DNA from: Ruminococcus sp. Phil11
GTDB lineage: Bacteria > Bacillota > Clostridia > Oscillospirales > Ruminococcaceae
DNA: 36,532 nucleotides
Reading direction: 5' to 3'
NCBI GenBank assembly: GCA_001940925.1
Contig: MSGZ01000018.1
Location: 1 to 36,532 of the forward strand
Shown: positions 1 to 6,044 of the stretch, piece after piece
Layout of the letters: every line of letters starts with the position of its first letter
How positions within the stretch are numbered: position 1 is the first letter of the stretch
The notes under the pieces: generated by a model
Seen by the model: the letters and a program-made list of their open reading frames with translations, nothing else
The model's database searches: none
What the model was told of the DNA's origin: nothing
Program-made: the position numbers and the translations under genes

Positions 1-66
1 CTTCTTTACTCCGATTTCATCGGAGAGTTTTAACGCTTCTTCTTTGAATTTTTTACTGTACCTCAT
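1..66 (-). CDS. IS3-family transposase OrfA, N-terminal fragment
   Basis: Only the first 22 codons are inside the window. They read MRYSKKFKEEALKLSDEIGV and then KK, which is the typical start of the IS3/IS150-type OrfA protein, the helix-turn-helix part of the transposase. An AGAAAGGG ribosome binding site lies just upstream of the ATG at 66-64. OrfA normally recognises the IS ends and is joined to OrfB by programmed frameshifting; the rest of the gene lies before base 1, so neither OrfB nor integrity can be judged. Confidence 0.75.
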   Translation of the reverse strand, partial: MRYSKKFKEEALKLSDEIGVKK

Positions 67-97
67 TGCTTTTACCCTTTCTGGTTTGATTATTTCT

Positions 98-126
98 ATT
101 ATACCAGATCTTTGGGTGTTTGTCGA
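98..126 (-). promoter_or_regulatory. IS transposase promoter
   Basis: On the minus strand TCGACA (126-121) and a perfect TATAAT (103-98) are separated by 17 bp, about 30 bp upstream of the transposase ATG. This is a good sigma-A promoter contained within the IS. Confidence 0.65.
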
Positions 127-147
127 CTGCTCTGTCAGTATAACATA

Positions 148-576
148 TCAGATCGTTTTCGGACTGAGTCCCCCGGTTCCGTCGAGTTTACCGCTTTTGA
201 CCTTTTCGTTATACCAATTCTGTATAATAATCGTATTCAGTTCGCATAGAGGAAAACTACCGATACCACCTTTAATATGCTTCTCAATATAGGTTTCATA
301 GCTTGTGTAGGTGGTTTGACGGACAACATTTTTTGCATAGGTAATGAGCCACGTATGCAGGAACTCATACAGCGTTGTCTTACATGGTTCTACATAAGTA
401 TTTGTCCGCAGCTGCCGGAGCAGTTCATTCATCTTGTCTGAAACCTCTTTGCGGGTTTTACCGTAGATATATTTGCGCTTATACTGCCCATTCTCACTTG
501 GCATGGATACCAAACCGCGCCAGCGTCCTTGCTTATCCTTATATATGGAACCCTCATTGTTTCCGCGTCTTGACAT
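148..576 (-). pseudogene. int: Tyrosine-type site-specific integrase, truncated by IS insertion
   Basis: The product starts MSRRGNNEGSIYKDKQGRW, the AP2-like arm-binding N-terminus common in Tn916/ICE-type integrases, followed by the SAM-like core-binding domain (residues about 60-140). It stops after 142 residues in LSPKTI, where the IS begins, so the whole catalytic domain (R...HxxR...Y) is missing. A GGAGGTGA ribosome binding site precedes the ATG at 576. The gene lies downstream of the amidoligase/amidotransferase operon on the same strand, as if it were the integrase of that older element. It resembles the intact integrase at 4672-5844 only in the N-terminal pattern. Confidence 0.85.
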
Positions 577-588
577 TCTATCACCTCC

Positions 589-622
589 ATCGCCCTGTCG
601 ATTTCATTACCGGCAGGGCGAT
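589..622 (-). terminator. Inverted repeat after the amidotransferase gene
   Basis: Perfect 9-bp arms (ATCGCCCTG at 589-597 and its complement at 614-622) lie between the amidotransferase stop and the integrase start. The loop is 16 nt and there is no clear T tract, so it may be a weak terminator or a processing site. Confidence 0.4.
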
Positions 623-626
623 TACA

Positions 627-1595
627 TTATAATTCTGCAAATGCCAGCTCTGCGCCGTAGCTTTCCGGATCACAGAGGAAACCTTCTATCTCATCGTAAC
701 TGTAGCCCATCTCGCGCAAATAGCGAATGTCCTCCGGATCCACGCCATAGTACCCCGCCAGTTCAATCAGGATCAGATAGTCCGAATCCTCGGAGCAGCT
801 GGTCGGAACTGCTTTTTCCCAGTTATAGAAGCTGCTTCCGAGTCCGTACCATCGGTTACTATATATAGAATAATCCTCCTGCACAGTATAGGTACTGCGG
901 GTGATCTTTCCGTTCGGCGCAATGCGGAGCAGCTCTCCCTCGGAAACCGGGATGACTTCATACTTCGGAAACTGCGCTGGAATCTGCTTGAATGCTGCGG
1001 CCATAATCTCTTTTGTCGAGCTGTACACATAAAGTCCGAGCGTCGGGAAGTGGATCAGGTAGATCGGACTTTCCCCTTTGATGAAATAGAGATTGTCCGC
1101 TCTGTCAAGGAGCGTGAAAGTGAAATACCCCCGCACCTTCTCCGCAGCATATCGCATGGAGTCAAAGGTCAGCTCTTTCTGCGATTCGATCAGCTGCACC
1201 GCAATATAGCTGTCGGTCTCGATCTGGGTATCAGGTAGTTGCAGCTGAGAACGGAGCAGCTCATCATTATAGAGTACGCCGTTATGCGCCAGCGCAAACT
1301 CCGTTACGGCTTTTCCGCGGAAAGGATGATTATTATAGTTATGCTTCTGATCACCCTGTGTCGTCAGTCGGGTGTGTCCCATGACAGCGGCCGTGTTCTC
1401 CGGCACATGAAAATGCAGCTTGTGCGCTGGTTTCGGGCGCTTGAAGATCGTCAGAGCATCCGCCTTATTGTAAGCAATACCCGCGGCATGATGTCCGCGA
1501 ACCTCGGATGCATTGGCAAGTGCCTGTACCAGCTTTTGCAGAACGCGCCAAGGGACGCGCTTTCCGTAATCAAGAAATCCAAAGAGAGCGCACAT
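627..1595 (-). CDS. Class II glutamine amidotransferase
   Basis: N-terminal-nucleophile (Ntn) glutamine amidotransferase, which releases ammonia from glutamine at an N-terminal cysteine. The chosen start gives MCALFGF, placing the nucleophile Cys at position 2 as the family requires; GGAGATGAG lies just upstream of the ATG at 1595. Other class II motifs are visible: RGHHAAGIAY, MGHTRLTTQGD, NNHPF, LAHNGVLYN and ETDSY. The protein is 322 residues, a stand-alone glutaminase domain with an extra C-terminal segment of about 90 residues, without the phosphoribosyltransferase or sugar isomerase domain of PurF or GlmS. It is the last gene of the DUF960-amidoligase-peptide operon, only 4 nt after the preceding small ORF. 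Amidoligase plus class II amidotransferase pairs are known from comparative genomics; here it probably supplies ammonia to, or edits the product of, the amidoligase (inference). Confidence 0.88.
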   Translation of the reverse strand: MCALFGFLDYGKRVPWRVLQKLVQALANASEVRGHHAAGIAYNKADALTIFKRPKPAHKLHFHVPENTAAVMGHTRLTTQGDQKHNYNNHPFRGKAVTEFALAHNGVLYNDELLRSQLQLPDTQIETDSYIAVQLIESQKELTFDSMRYAAEKVRGYFTFTLLDRADNLYFIKGESPIYLIHFPTLGLYVYSSTKEIMAAAFKQIPAQFPKYEVIPVSEGELLRIAPNGKITRSTYTVQEDYSIYSNRWYGLGSSFYNWEKAVPTSCSEDSDYLILIELAGYYGVDPEDIRYLREMGYSYDEIEGFLCDPESYGAELAFAEL

Positions 1596-1599
1596 AGAC

Positions 1600-1752
1600 T
1601 CATCTCCTTTCCCAAGGCGATTTGTCATCATCGGTTATCTTCAAAATCATCCGGATCAGATAACCGATTACCTGTATCGCAAACCAGATACCGCCGATTT
1701 TGGCATTCCCGTTTGCCATATTCGATTTGCGCGGGTTGATAAAATGTTTCAT
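1600..1752 (-). CDS. 50-residue membrane-like peptide between amidoligase and amidotransferase
   Basis: This short ORF starts at an ATG (1752-1750) that overlaps the amidoligase stop codon in a TAATG arrangement, so translation is probably coupled. It encodes MKHFINPRKSNMANGNAKIG followed by the hydrophobic stretch GIWFAIQVIGYLIRMIL and a charged tail KITDDDKSPWERR. Its TGA stop lies 4 nt before the start of the amidotransferase, within that gene's leader. The hydrophobic stretch is long enough for a single membrane segment or an amphipathic helix. I do not recognise a family. The tight packing makes a real gene likely; it may be a membrane anchor or a peptide substrate of the amidoligase (inference). 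Confidence 0.65.
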   Translation of the reverse strand: MKHFINPRKSNMANGNAKIGGIWFAIQVIGYLIRMILKITDDDKSPWERR

Positions 1753-2840
1753 TATACATCATCCTCCGTTTCGATTTCCTCGTTGATATAAAGCCGACGC
1801 TCTTTCAAGTACTGAAGCAGTTCCGGTTCAGTAATTGTCATCACAAAGTCGCGCCATGACTGCCGAGCAATTTCTTCTTCCGACATAAAAAGAGCCACAT
1901 CGCAGATCTTATTGACAAGCTGCAAGGTGGCGAAGAGCGTGTTCAATTTGAGGGTACCGCGGAATAGCCTGAACTCAACGGTCTTATACGGACACAGGTT
2001 GATTGCGGCGTATCGCCCCACATTTCCCTTCTTGGCTTTGTCGAGAATAGCCTTGCCTGTTTTCTCGATGCCGTATCGTGCTGCCCAGCGGTTCATACTG
2101 TGCGGGCTTCTGCGCGAGAATGTGAACAGTTCATTCCAATGCAATTCCGTGAAAAACAGGATGCGCTCAATTACTTTTTCCTGTTCCTCGGGCGTTTCAC
2201 CGAACGCATTACGGTTCACATGGACATGAAGACCGCAGGTGTTTGTCATGTGAGAACGGTATCCCATGTGGATTGCCTCCTGCAAAATGTCCGCCCAGTA
2301 CATACAGCTCATGTGGTAATCGAGCGTCATCGGGTGCGTTACGATTTCAAAGCCGTCATCAAGGCTTCCGTCAGATTTACAGTAGATATGTTCGCAACGG
2401 ACGTTGGTCTGACGCTTAATGCGAGAGGCATTCTCCGGATCTTTGCCGGCACCGTCAATCTCCAGCTCTACGCCGAAAAAGCGTTTGCCGTCACCATAAA
2501 AGATTGAGTCCGGTTTGTAGCTGTACTCCTCGATTTCAACGTCAAGGCGATCATAGCAGGACTCGCAGTAGGGATAGTCGTTATACCATACTACGTCATC
2601 ATCGTGCAGGATCCGTCCGCAGCATTCACAGCGACGGTAATGATCGTCGTAACAGGATTCGCACAGATGCATTCTTCCGTCTGAAATCGCATCGCTCAGC
2701 CAGATGCGGTCAAGGCAGTGATCGCATTGTACTGTTTGTTCCTCGGCGCAGCTGTCGCAAATCAGCTCACCGTCGATCTCAGTTTGCTCTTCCTCACGCA
2801 GTACACATCCACAGACATAGCAAAATCTTTCGTCTTCCAT
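1752..2840 (-). CDS. Amidoligase family enzyme with N-terminal zinc-binding segments
   Basis: Putative ATP-dependent carboxylate-amine ligase of the amidoligase family, related to the glutamate-cysteine ligase/glutamine synthetase fold. Residues 1-95 carry paired-cysteine knuckles (CYVCGC, CDSC, CDHC, CESC, CECCG, CESC) that look like treble-clef or zinc-ribbon units. The catalytic region follows with FFGVELEIDG, GFEIVTHPMT, CGLHVHVNRNAFG and VEFRLFRGTL, the acidic/histidine motifs of the family. I chose the ATG at 2840 over the one at 2855 because GGAGG lies 8 nt before 2840, whereas the upstream ATG has no site. Its stop overlaps the next ATG (TAATG). Cytoplasmic; the substrate is unknown, but family members are proposed to form amide bonds on peptides or metabolites, and the coupled 50-residue peptide is a candidate. 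Confidence 0.85.
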   Translation of the reverse strand: MEDERFCYVCGCVLREEEQTEIDGELICDSCAEEQTVQCDHCLDRIWLSDAISDGRMHLCESCYDDHYRRCECCGRILHDDDVVWYNDYPYCESCYDRLDVEIEEYSYKPDSIFYGDGKRFFGVELEIDGAGKDPENASRIKRQTNVRCEHIYCKSDGSLDDGFEIVTHPMTLDYHMSCMYWADILQEAIHMGYRSHMTNTCGLHVHVNRNAFGETPEEQEKVIERILFFTELHWNELFTFSRRSPHSMNRWAARYGIEKTGKAILDKAKKGNVGRYAAINLCPYKTVEFRLFRGTLKLNTLFATLQLVNKICDVALFMSEEEIARQSWRDFVMTITEPELLQYLKERRLYINEEIETEDDV

Positions 2841-2865
2841 TTGTTTTTCCTCCATAAAACAGTTT

Positions 2866-2885
2866 GACCCGCCTTACGGCGGGTC
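2866..2885 (-). terminator. Intercistronic hairpin between DUF960 and amidoligase genes
   Basis: Perfect 8-bp stem (GACCCGCC, loop TTAC, GGCGGGTC) immediately after the DUF960 stop. On the minus strand it is followed by a short T-rich AAACTGTTTT, so it could attenuate transcription into the amidoligase gene. Confidence 0.5.
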
Positions 2886-3170
2886 TCAGTATTCTTCTGC
2901 AAGTAACATTGTTGAATGGTCATCGTCATTAACAACGTAGATTTTAGCGATAACCGGTTCATCCGTCGGCAGCATATAGAGCATCTGATGCTCCGGCTGC
3001 TCTGATGTGTGTCGTATCTGCTGCATCCCGCCGAAGGGCTCCAGCCGGAACACCTGCAAATAGTCGCGTTCATCCGGCAAACGGTCAATGCACTGCCACA
3101 TGAACAGCTGTAAATACTCCGGTATGGTCGCAGCAACGCCAGAGGTAAGATAGCGCGCGCTATTAAACAT
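2886..3170 (-). CDS. DUF960 domain protein
   Basis: 94-residue protein with the pattern FNSARYLTSGVAATIPEYLQ, then LFMWQCIDRL and DYLQVFRLE, which matches my memory of the DUF960 family found in Firmicutes and their mobile elements. No catalytic motif is visible and the function of the family is unknown. A GGGAGG ribosome binding site sits 9 nt before the ATG. It is the first gene of the amidoligase operon and lies divergently from the mobilization genes, with about 230 bp of AT-rich, repeat-containing DNA between. The family assignment is from pattern memory and was not searched. Confidence 0.65.
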   Translation of the reverse strand: MFNSARYLTSGVAATIPEYLQLFMWQCIDRLPDERDYLQVFRLEPFGGMQQIRHTSEQPEHQMLYMLPTDEPVIAKIYVVNDDDHSTMLLAEEY

Positions 3171-3193
3171 GAAAATAGCCTCCCTTCATTGTT

Positions 3194-3221
3194 ATTGAAT
3201 GCGATGCGTATTGCATTCAAT
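3194..3221. promoter_or_regulatory. 9-bp inverted repeat, possible operator of the amidoligase operon
   Basis: ATTGAATGC (3194-3202) and its exact complement GCATTCAAT (3213-3221) are separated by 10 bp, about one helical turn. The repeat lies 24 bp upstream of the DUF960 start, next to an AT-rich run that could hold the minus-strand -10 box. Confidence 0.45.
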
Positions 3222-3272
3222 ATAATAATATATATATGCAAAATTTAAAAATATTAAAATGAAGGCAAAAAA

Positions 3273-3345
3273 TGTCATACTATATGATAATGGAACCTCA
3301 TTTCGTCGTTTTTGTCATACAAAACGATAACTCACGAAGTGAGTT
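3273..3345 (+). other. Candidate oriT / mobilization control region
   Basis: Two copies of TGTCATAC-5 nt-GATAA start at 3273 and 3313, exactly 40 bp apart. The second is followed directly by a perfect 7-bp inverted repeat, AACTCAC GAA GTGAGTT (3329-3345). The region lies just upstream of the mobC-like and relaxase genes, the usual place for a small oriT with accessory-protein sites and a nic hairpin. The nick site is not identifiable by eye. The same DNA may carry the promoter of 3399 (TATAAT at 3360-3365). Confidence 0.45.
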
Positions 3346-3398
3346 TCCTGTAGGAATATTATAATATATACCAAACTGAATGAACAGGAGGATTATTT

Positions 3399-3677
3399 AT
3401 GAAATCACCGGAAGAAAAAAAGACACGCAGGGTTCCGACACGCATGACACAGGCTCAATATGATGCAATTTGCAGGAAGGCAAAGGACCGCAACATGAGT
3501 GTAAGCGCATTTGTGGTCGAAGCGGCGGCACATAGTGATAACAAAATCAAGATTCCGCAGCTGATCCGTATCCAGAATCTTGCAAATCTTGCAGCAGACG
3601 CCTGTGAGGAGTCTGACCCGCAAACAGCAGCTGAAATCCAGAGGGAGGTGAATGCGATATGGTCGTCATTAAAGTAA
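3399..3677 (+). CDS. MobC-like relaxosome accessory protein (ribbon-helix-helix type)
   Basis: 92 residues. The start KKTRRVPTRMTQAQYDAICRKAK and then NMSVSAFVVEAA follow the ribbon-helix-helix pattern of plasmid and ICE mobilization proteins of the MobC family: a basic beta strand, two helices and a conserved 'S.fv..a'. These proteins bind oriT and help the relaxase open DNA. An AGGAGG site lies 8 nt upstream. Its end overlaps the relaxase start by 19 nt, indicating a coupled operon. The length is normal for the accessory family. Confidence 0.78.
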   Translation: MKSPEEKKTRRVPTRMTQAQYDAICRKAKDRNMSVSAFVVEAAAHSDNKIKIPQLIRIQNLANLAADACEESDPQTAAEIQREVNAIWSSLK

Positions 3678-4141
3678 TTCGCCACTCCGGCAGCGGGGTT
3701 GATTACCTGCAAAATATGTGCAATTATGTGACGGACAGCCGTGCTATTGCGCGCGGCGGATTCGGCGTGAATGCATATGACGCTGAATCCGCATTTTCGC
3801 AGATGCTTGCCGTGCGGGAGCACTACAACCAGCTCAGCACAAACCCGCTTGTTCATATCATCGTCTCATTTGACGGTTCCTGCGATGATGAAGCATTTGC
3901 GATTCAGACTGCTCCTCTGATCGCATCATTTTTCGCGGCAGAATACCAGGTAATGTGGTGCGTACATCGGGCGGATGCATACGATGCGCACTATCATATC
4001 CATATCCTGCTGCATACCGTTAACCTACTGAACGGAAAACTGTTTCACAGCGGACCTTACGAGATCAACGGGTTCGGTTACCATGTGAAGAGCATTACAA
4101 ACAGACCGTTTCAGATTTATTTTGACTGCATAAAAGACTGA
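3659..4141 (+). CDS. Short relaxase (MobP-like mobilization nuclease)
   Basis: 160-residue protein carrying relaxase motifs: candidate nucleophile tyrosines Y16 and Y23 in VDYLQNMCNYVTD, H66 in HIIVSF, and a HYHIHILLH metal-binding triad (H111, H113, H115). Relaxases nick oriT, stay bound to the 5' end and lead transfer. Typical MobP relaxases exceed 300 residues, so this is a catalytic-domain-only form with no C-terminal region. It starts inside the mobC-like gene with GGAGGTG 8 nt upstream of the ATG. The natural end at 4139-4141 is followed by non-coding DNA, and I see no downstream remnant of a longer relaxase, so truncation is not evident. It must rely on a helper coupling protein and type IV secretion system from elsewhere. 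Confidence 0.8.
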   Translation: MVVIKVIRHSGSGVDYLQNMCNYVTDSRAIARGGFGVNAYDAESAFSQMLAVREHYNQLSTNPLVHIIVSFDGSCDDEAFAIQTAPLIASFFAAEYQVMWCVHRADAYDAHYHIHILLHTVNLLNGKLFHSGPYEINGFGYHVKSITNRPFQIYFDCIKD

Positions 4142-4187
4142 CAGAATGAAGTACTATATAATATTCCTGCAAAATGATATAAGGATT

Positions 4188-4205
4188 GCTCCCCGCAAGG
4201 GGAGC
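4188..4205 (+). terminator. GC-rich hairpin after the relaxase gene
   Basis: Perfect 7-bp stem GCTCCCC / GGGGAGC with a GCAA tetraloop, 47 nt after the relaxase stop. A T run appears only about 15 nt later, so it may be a terminator or a structured element. Confidence 0.45.
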
Positions 4206-4281
4206 GTCCTGATATTCATGTTTTTACAGTTAATTACAACGGCGGAAGAAGCTATGAATCCGGAGACGGCCAAGAATAATC

Positions 4282-4309
4282 TTGCTGATTAGGAAAGGTG
4301 TGGTATAAT
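4282..4309 (+). promoter_or_regulatory. Promoter of the xis-int operon
   Basis: TTGCTG (4282-4287) and TATAAT (4304-4309) are separated by 16 bp, giving a leader of about 165 nt before the excisionase gene. The 340-bp gap 4142-4481 otherwise holds the hairpin at 4188 and two inverted repeats at 4375 and 4449. Confidence 0.6.
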
Positions 4310-4374
4310 AGAATCAAATTAAAGTGAAATAATAAGCAAATATAAAAATATATAACACACAGTACTGCTCAATA

Positions 4375-4461
4375 GAATTGTCCGGAACAATTCATTCGAG
4401 TAGGAAAGGCGAATGAACAATTGAATATCGCATTGCCTACACCGCCCAGCTCAATTTGAGC
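4375..4461. repeat. Two inverted repeats in the xis leader
   Basis: GAATTGT-5 nt-ACAATTC at 4375-4393 and GCTCAA-T-TTGAGC at 4449-4461 are perfect dyads, the second just before the AAGGAG site of the excisionase gene. They could be excisionase or repressor sites or RNA hairpins. They are too far from the promoter -10 to be simple promoter operators. Confidence 0.4.
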
Positions 4462-4481
4462 GCAAAGTAAGGAGAATGGCA

Positions 4482-4679
4482 ATGCCGATTCCAAAAATAT
4501 ACAGACCTGAAGAAGCGCGAAAGCTGCTCCATATGGGGAGAAACCGATTCTATGAACTGCTCCAGAGCGGCGAACTGAAATCAATCCGTAACGGTCGCAA
4601 CTACCTGATTCCTGAACCATGCCTTGCTGAATATATTGAAGCAGGAATGGTTAAGAAGGCAGGTGCGTGTAATGGCTAA
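4482..4679 (+). CDS. xis: Excisionase (MerR-like helix-turn-helix)
   Basis: 65 residues with the Xis/AlpA-type winged helix pattern: KIYRPEEARKLLHMGRNRFY, then ELLQSGELKSIRNGRNYLIP. Such proteins bend att DNA and direct the integrase toward excision. The ATG at 4482 is preferred because the AAGGAG at 4469-4474 is 7 nt upstream, whereas the ATG at 4476 is only one base away. The last 8 nt overlap the integrase start, the usual xis-int arrangement, which supports an integrative mobilizable element. Confidence 0.85.
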   Translation: MPIPKIYRPEEARKLLHMGRNRFYELLQSGELKSIRNGRNYLIPEPCLAEYIEAGMVKKAGACNG

Positions 4680-5844
4680 ACCTAAGACTCGCCGTGGTAA
4701 TCATGAGGGCAGCATTGTCAAGCGAGCGGACGGTCGGTTTCAGGCATCCATTATGTACGATGGCAAGCGTAAGTACTATTATAATACAAGGCGTCCTGAA
4801 TGTGTAAAGTGGCTGACTGATATGCGGACGCGCATTCGCAGGGGAATGCCTGTGTCAGATTCCGCCATGACACTTGGCGAATGGACCGAACACTACATCG
4901 CTACATACTGCGTCGGGTTTGTTAGATCATCAACATTACAGAACTACATCAGTTATTTTCATAGACATATTATGCCAAATAAAGTGTCTGCAATCAAACT
5001 ATCAGCTTTGAGTTCAGATCACATTCAGGTATTCATGAACGATCTCAAAAGATTTGATGGGGCAGGGGAGTTGTCAGCACATACGCAGCGAAATATCTGG
5101 CTGTTTCTAAACGGAGCACTCAATGCTGCTGAAAACAGCGGGCTTATTTTCCGGAATCCGGCGAAGGGTGTGAAACTAAAAAAGAGCGACAAAAAAGAGC
5201 GACCGTACCTAACAGACGATGCTGTGCGCCGTTTGATTCTGGCAGCTGAGGGACATCCATGGCAAATCGGTATCATTATTTTGGCGCATGGACTTCGTAT
5301 TTCAGAGATGCTTGCACTGCGGCATTCCTCAATTAAGGAGGTTGACGGAGTCCTCTGTTTCGATGTGAAACACGCCGTTAAGCGAGAGCTATGCCAAGAA
5401 GGCGGGCATGGCAACAACAAGACTATATTGCGATTATCCGATCCTAAAACAAGGACTTCGGTTCGATTGGTTCCGATCATGCCGGCAGCTATCGATATAG
5501 TTAAAAATCATATTGAATATCAAAAGCAGCAGTCGAATTCCGCATTCGGCTGCTATGAAGCTGTTCCGTTCCTTGTTGGTTCTGCCGCTCTTGGAAAGAT
5601 GATTTCTCCGGATCTATTCCGCAAGTGGTTTCGGCAATGTGTTGATGCAGCAGGTTTGTCAAAAGATGTAACGCCGCACGCGCTTCGCCATTATGCTGCG
5701 AGAACTATGGTTCGGATGGGTTCTCCGGCAGCTGCCGCAAGAGTACTGGGGCATTCTTCGGCACAAACTACACTGAATCACTATGTGACCGAGAACCTTT
5801 CTGAAGCAGCGAAAGCCATCAATGAAATTTTGTTGTTCAAATAA
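4672..5844 (+). CDS. int: Tyrosine recombinase / integrase, complete
   Basis: 390 residues with all three integrase parts: AP2-like arm-binding N-terminus (TRRGNHEGSIVKRADGRF), SAM-like core-binding domain (about 65-165), and catalytic domain. Catalytic residues are visible: R209 in LAHGLRISEML, K259 in the beta-hairpin DPKTRTSVR, H336-x-x-R339 in PHALRH, H361 in VLGHSS and nucleophile Y371 in TLNHY. I start it at the ATG inside the end of xis (MAKPKTRRGN) because the upstream ATG at 4624 would add residues read from the xis coding frame overlap. It should integrate and excise the element carrying mobC, relaxase and xis. No target gene or att core is recognisable next to it. A strong terminator follows. 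Confidence 0.92.
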   Translation: MAKPKTRRGNHEGSIVKRADGRFQASIMYDGKRKYYYNTRRPECVKWLTDMRTRIRRGMPVSDSAMTLGEWTEHYIATYCVGFVRSSTLQNYISYFHRHIMPNKVSAIKLSALSSDHIQVFMNDLKRFDGAGELSAHTQRNIWLFLNGALNAAENSGLIFRNPAKGVKLKKSDKKERPYLTDDAVRRLILAAEGHPWQIGIIILAHGLRISEMLALRHSSIKEVDGVLCFDVKHAVKRELCQEGGHGNNKTILRLSDPKTRTSVRLVPIMPAAIDIVKNHIEYQKQQSNSAFGCYEAVPFLVGSAALGKMISPDLFRKWFRQCVDAAGLSKDVTPHALRHYAARTMVRMGSPAAAARVLGHSSAQTTLNHYVTENLSEAAKAINEILLFK

Positions 5845-5862
5845 ACACTTTTTAGAAATATA

Positions 5863-5898
5863 AGTTATATTCAGGGGCCAGAGCCCCTGAATATAACT
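5863..5898. terminator. Strong bidirectional terminator hairpin after int
   Basis: A 16-bp perfect stem: the arm from 5863 to 5878 (AGTTATATTCAGGGGC) pairs with 5883-5898 around a CAGA loop, with A/T-rich flanks on both sides. It insulates the integrase unit from the ATPase gene. Confidence 0.75.
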
Positions 5899-5929
5899 AT
5901 TATCGAATAGAAATAATTTTCATGCGGAA

Positions 5930-6007
5930 ATGATTTGTACGGTTTTGAAATTTAAGACTGTTATTTTTATTCGTATAACCTTTAGATTGCATAAACCGTA
6001 CAATCAT
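5930..6007. promoter_or_regulatory. Long-spaced inverted repeat upstream of the ATPase gene
   Basis: The arm at 5930-5945 (ATGATTTGTACGGTTT) matches the complement of 5993-6007 (AAACCGTACAATCAT) with a single extra T, separated by 47 bp. It covers the likely promoter region of the gene at 6045. It could be a looping operator or an attachment-site feature. Confidence 0.45.
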
Positions 6008-6044
6008 CATTTACTGAAAATATTTTTTGGAGGCGATTTCGGAG

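Larger units (their letters stand above)
1..150 (-). mobile_element. IS3-family insertion sequence, 5' end (partial)
   Basis: The minus strand has a terminal-looking TGATATGTTA at 150, an internal promoter, and the start of a transposase gene running off the window edge. The insertion lies directly after an isoleucine codon of the integrase gene at 151-576 and supplies its premature TGA stop (148-150). The exact terminal inverted repeat cannot be confirmed because the other end is outside the window. Confidence 0.75.
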
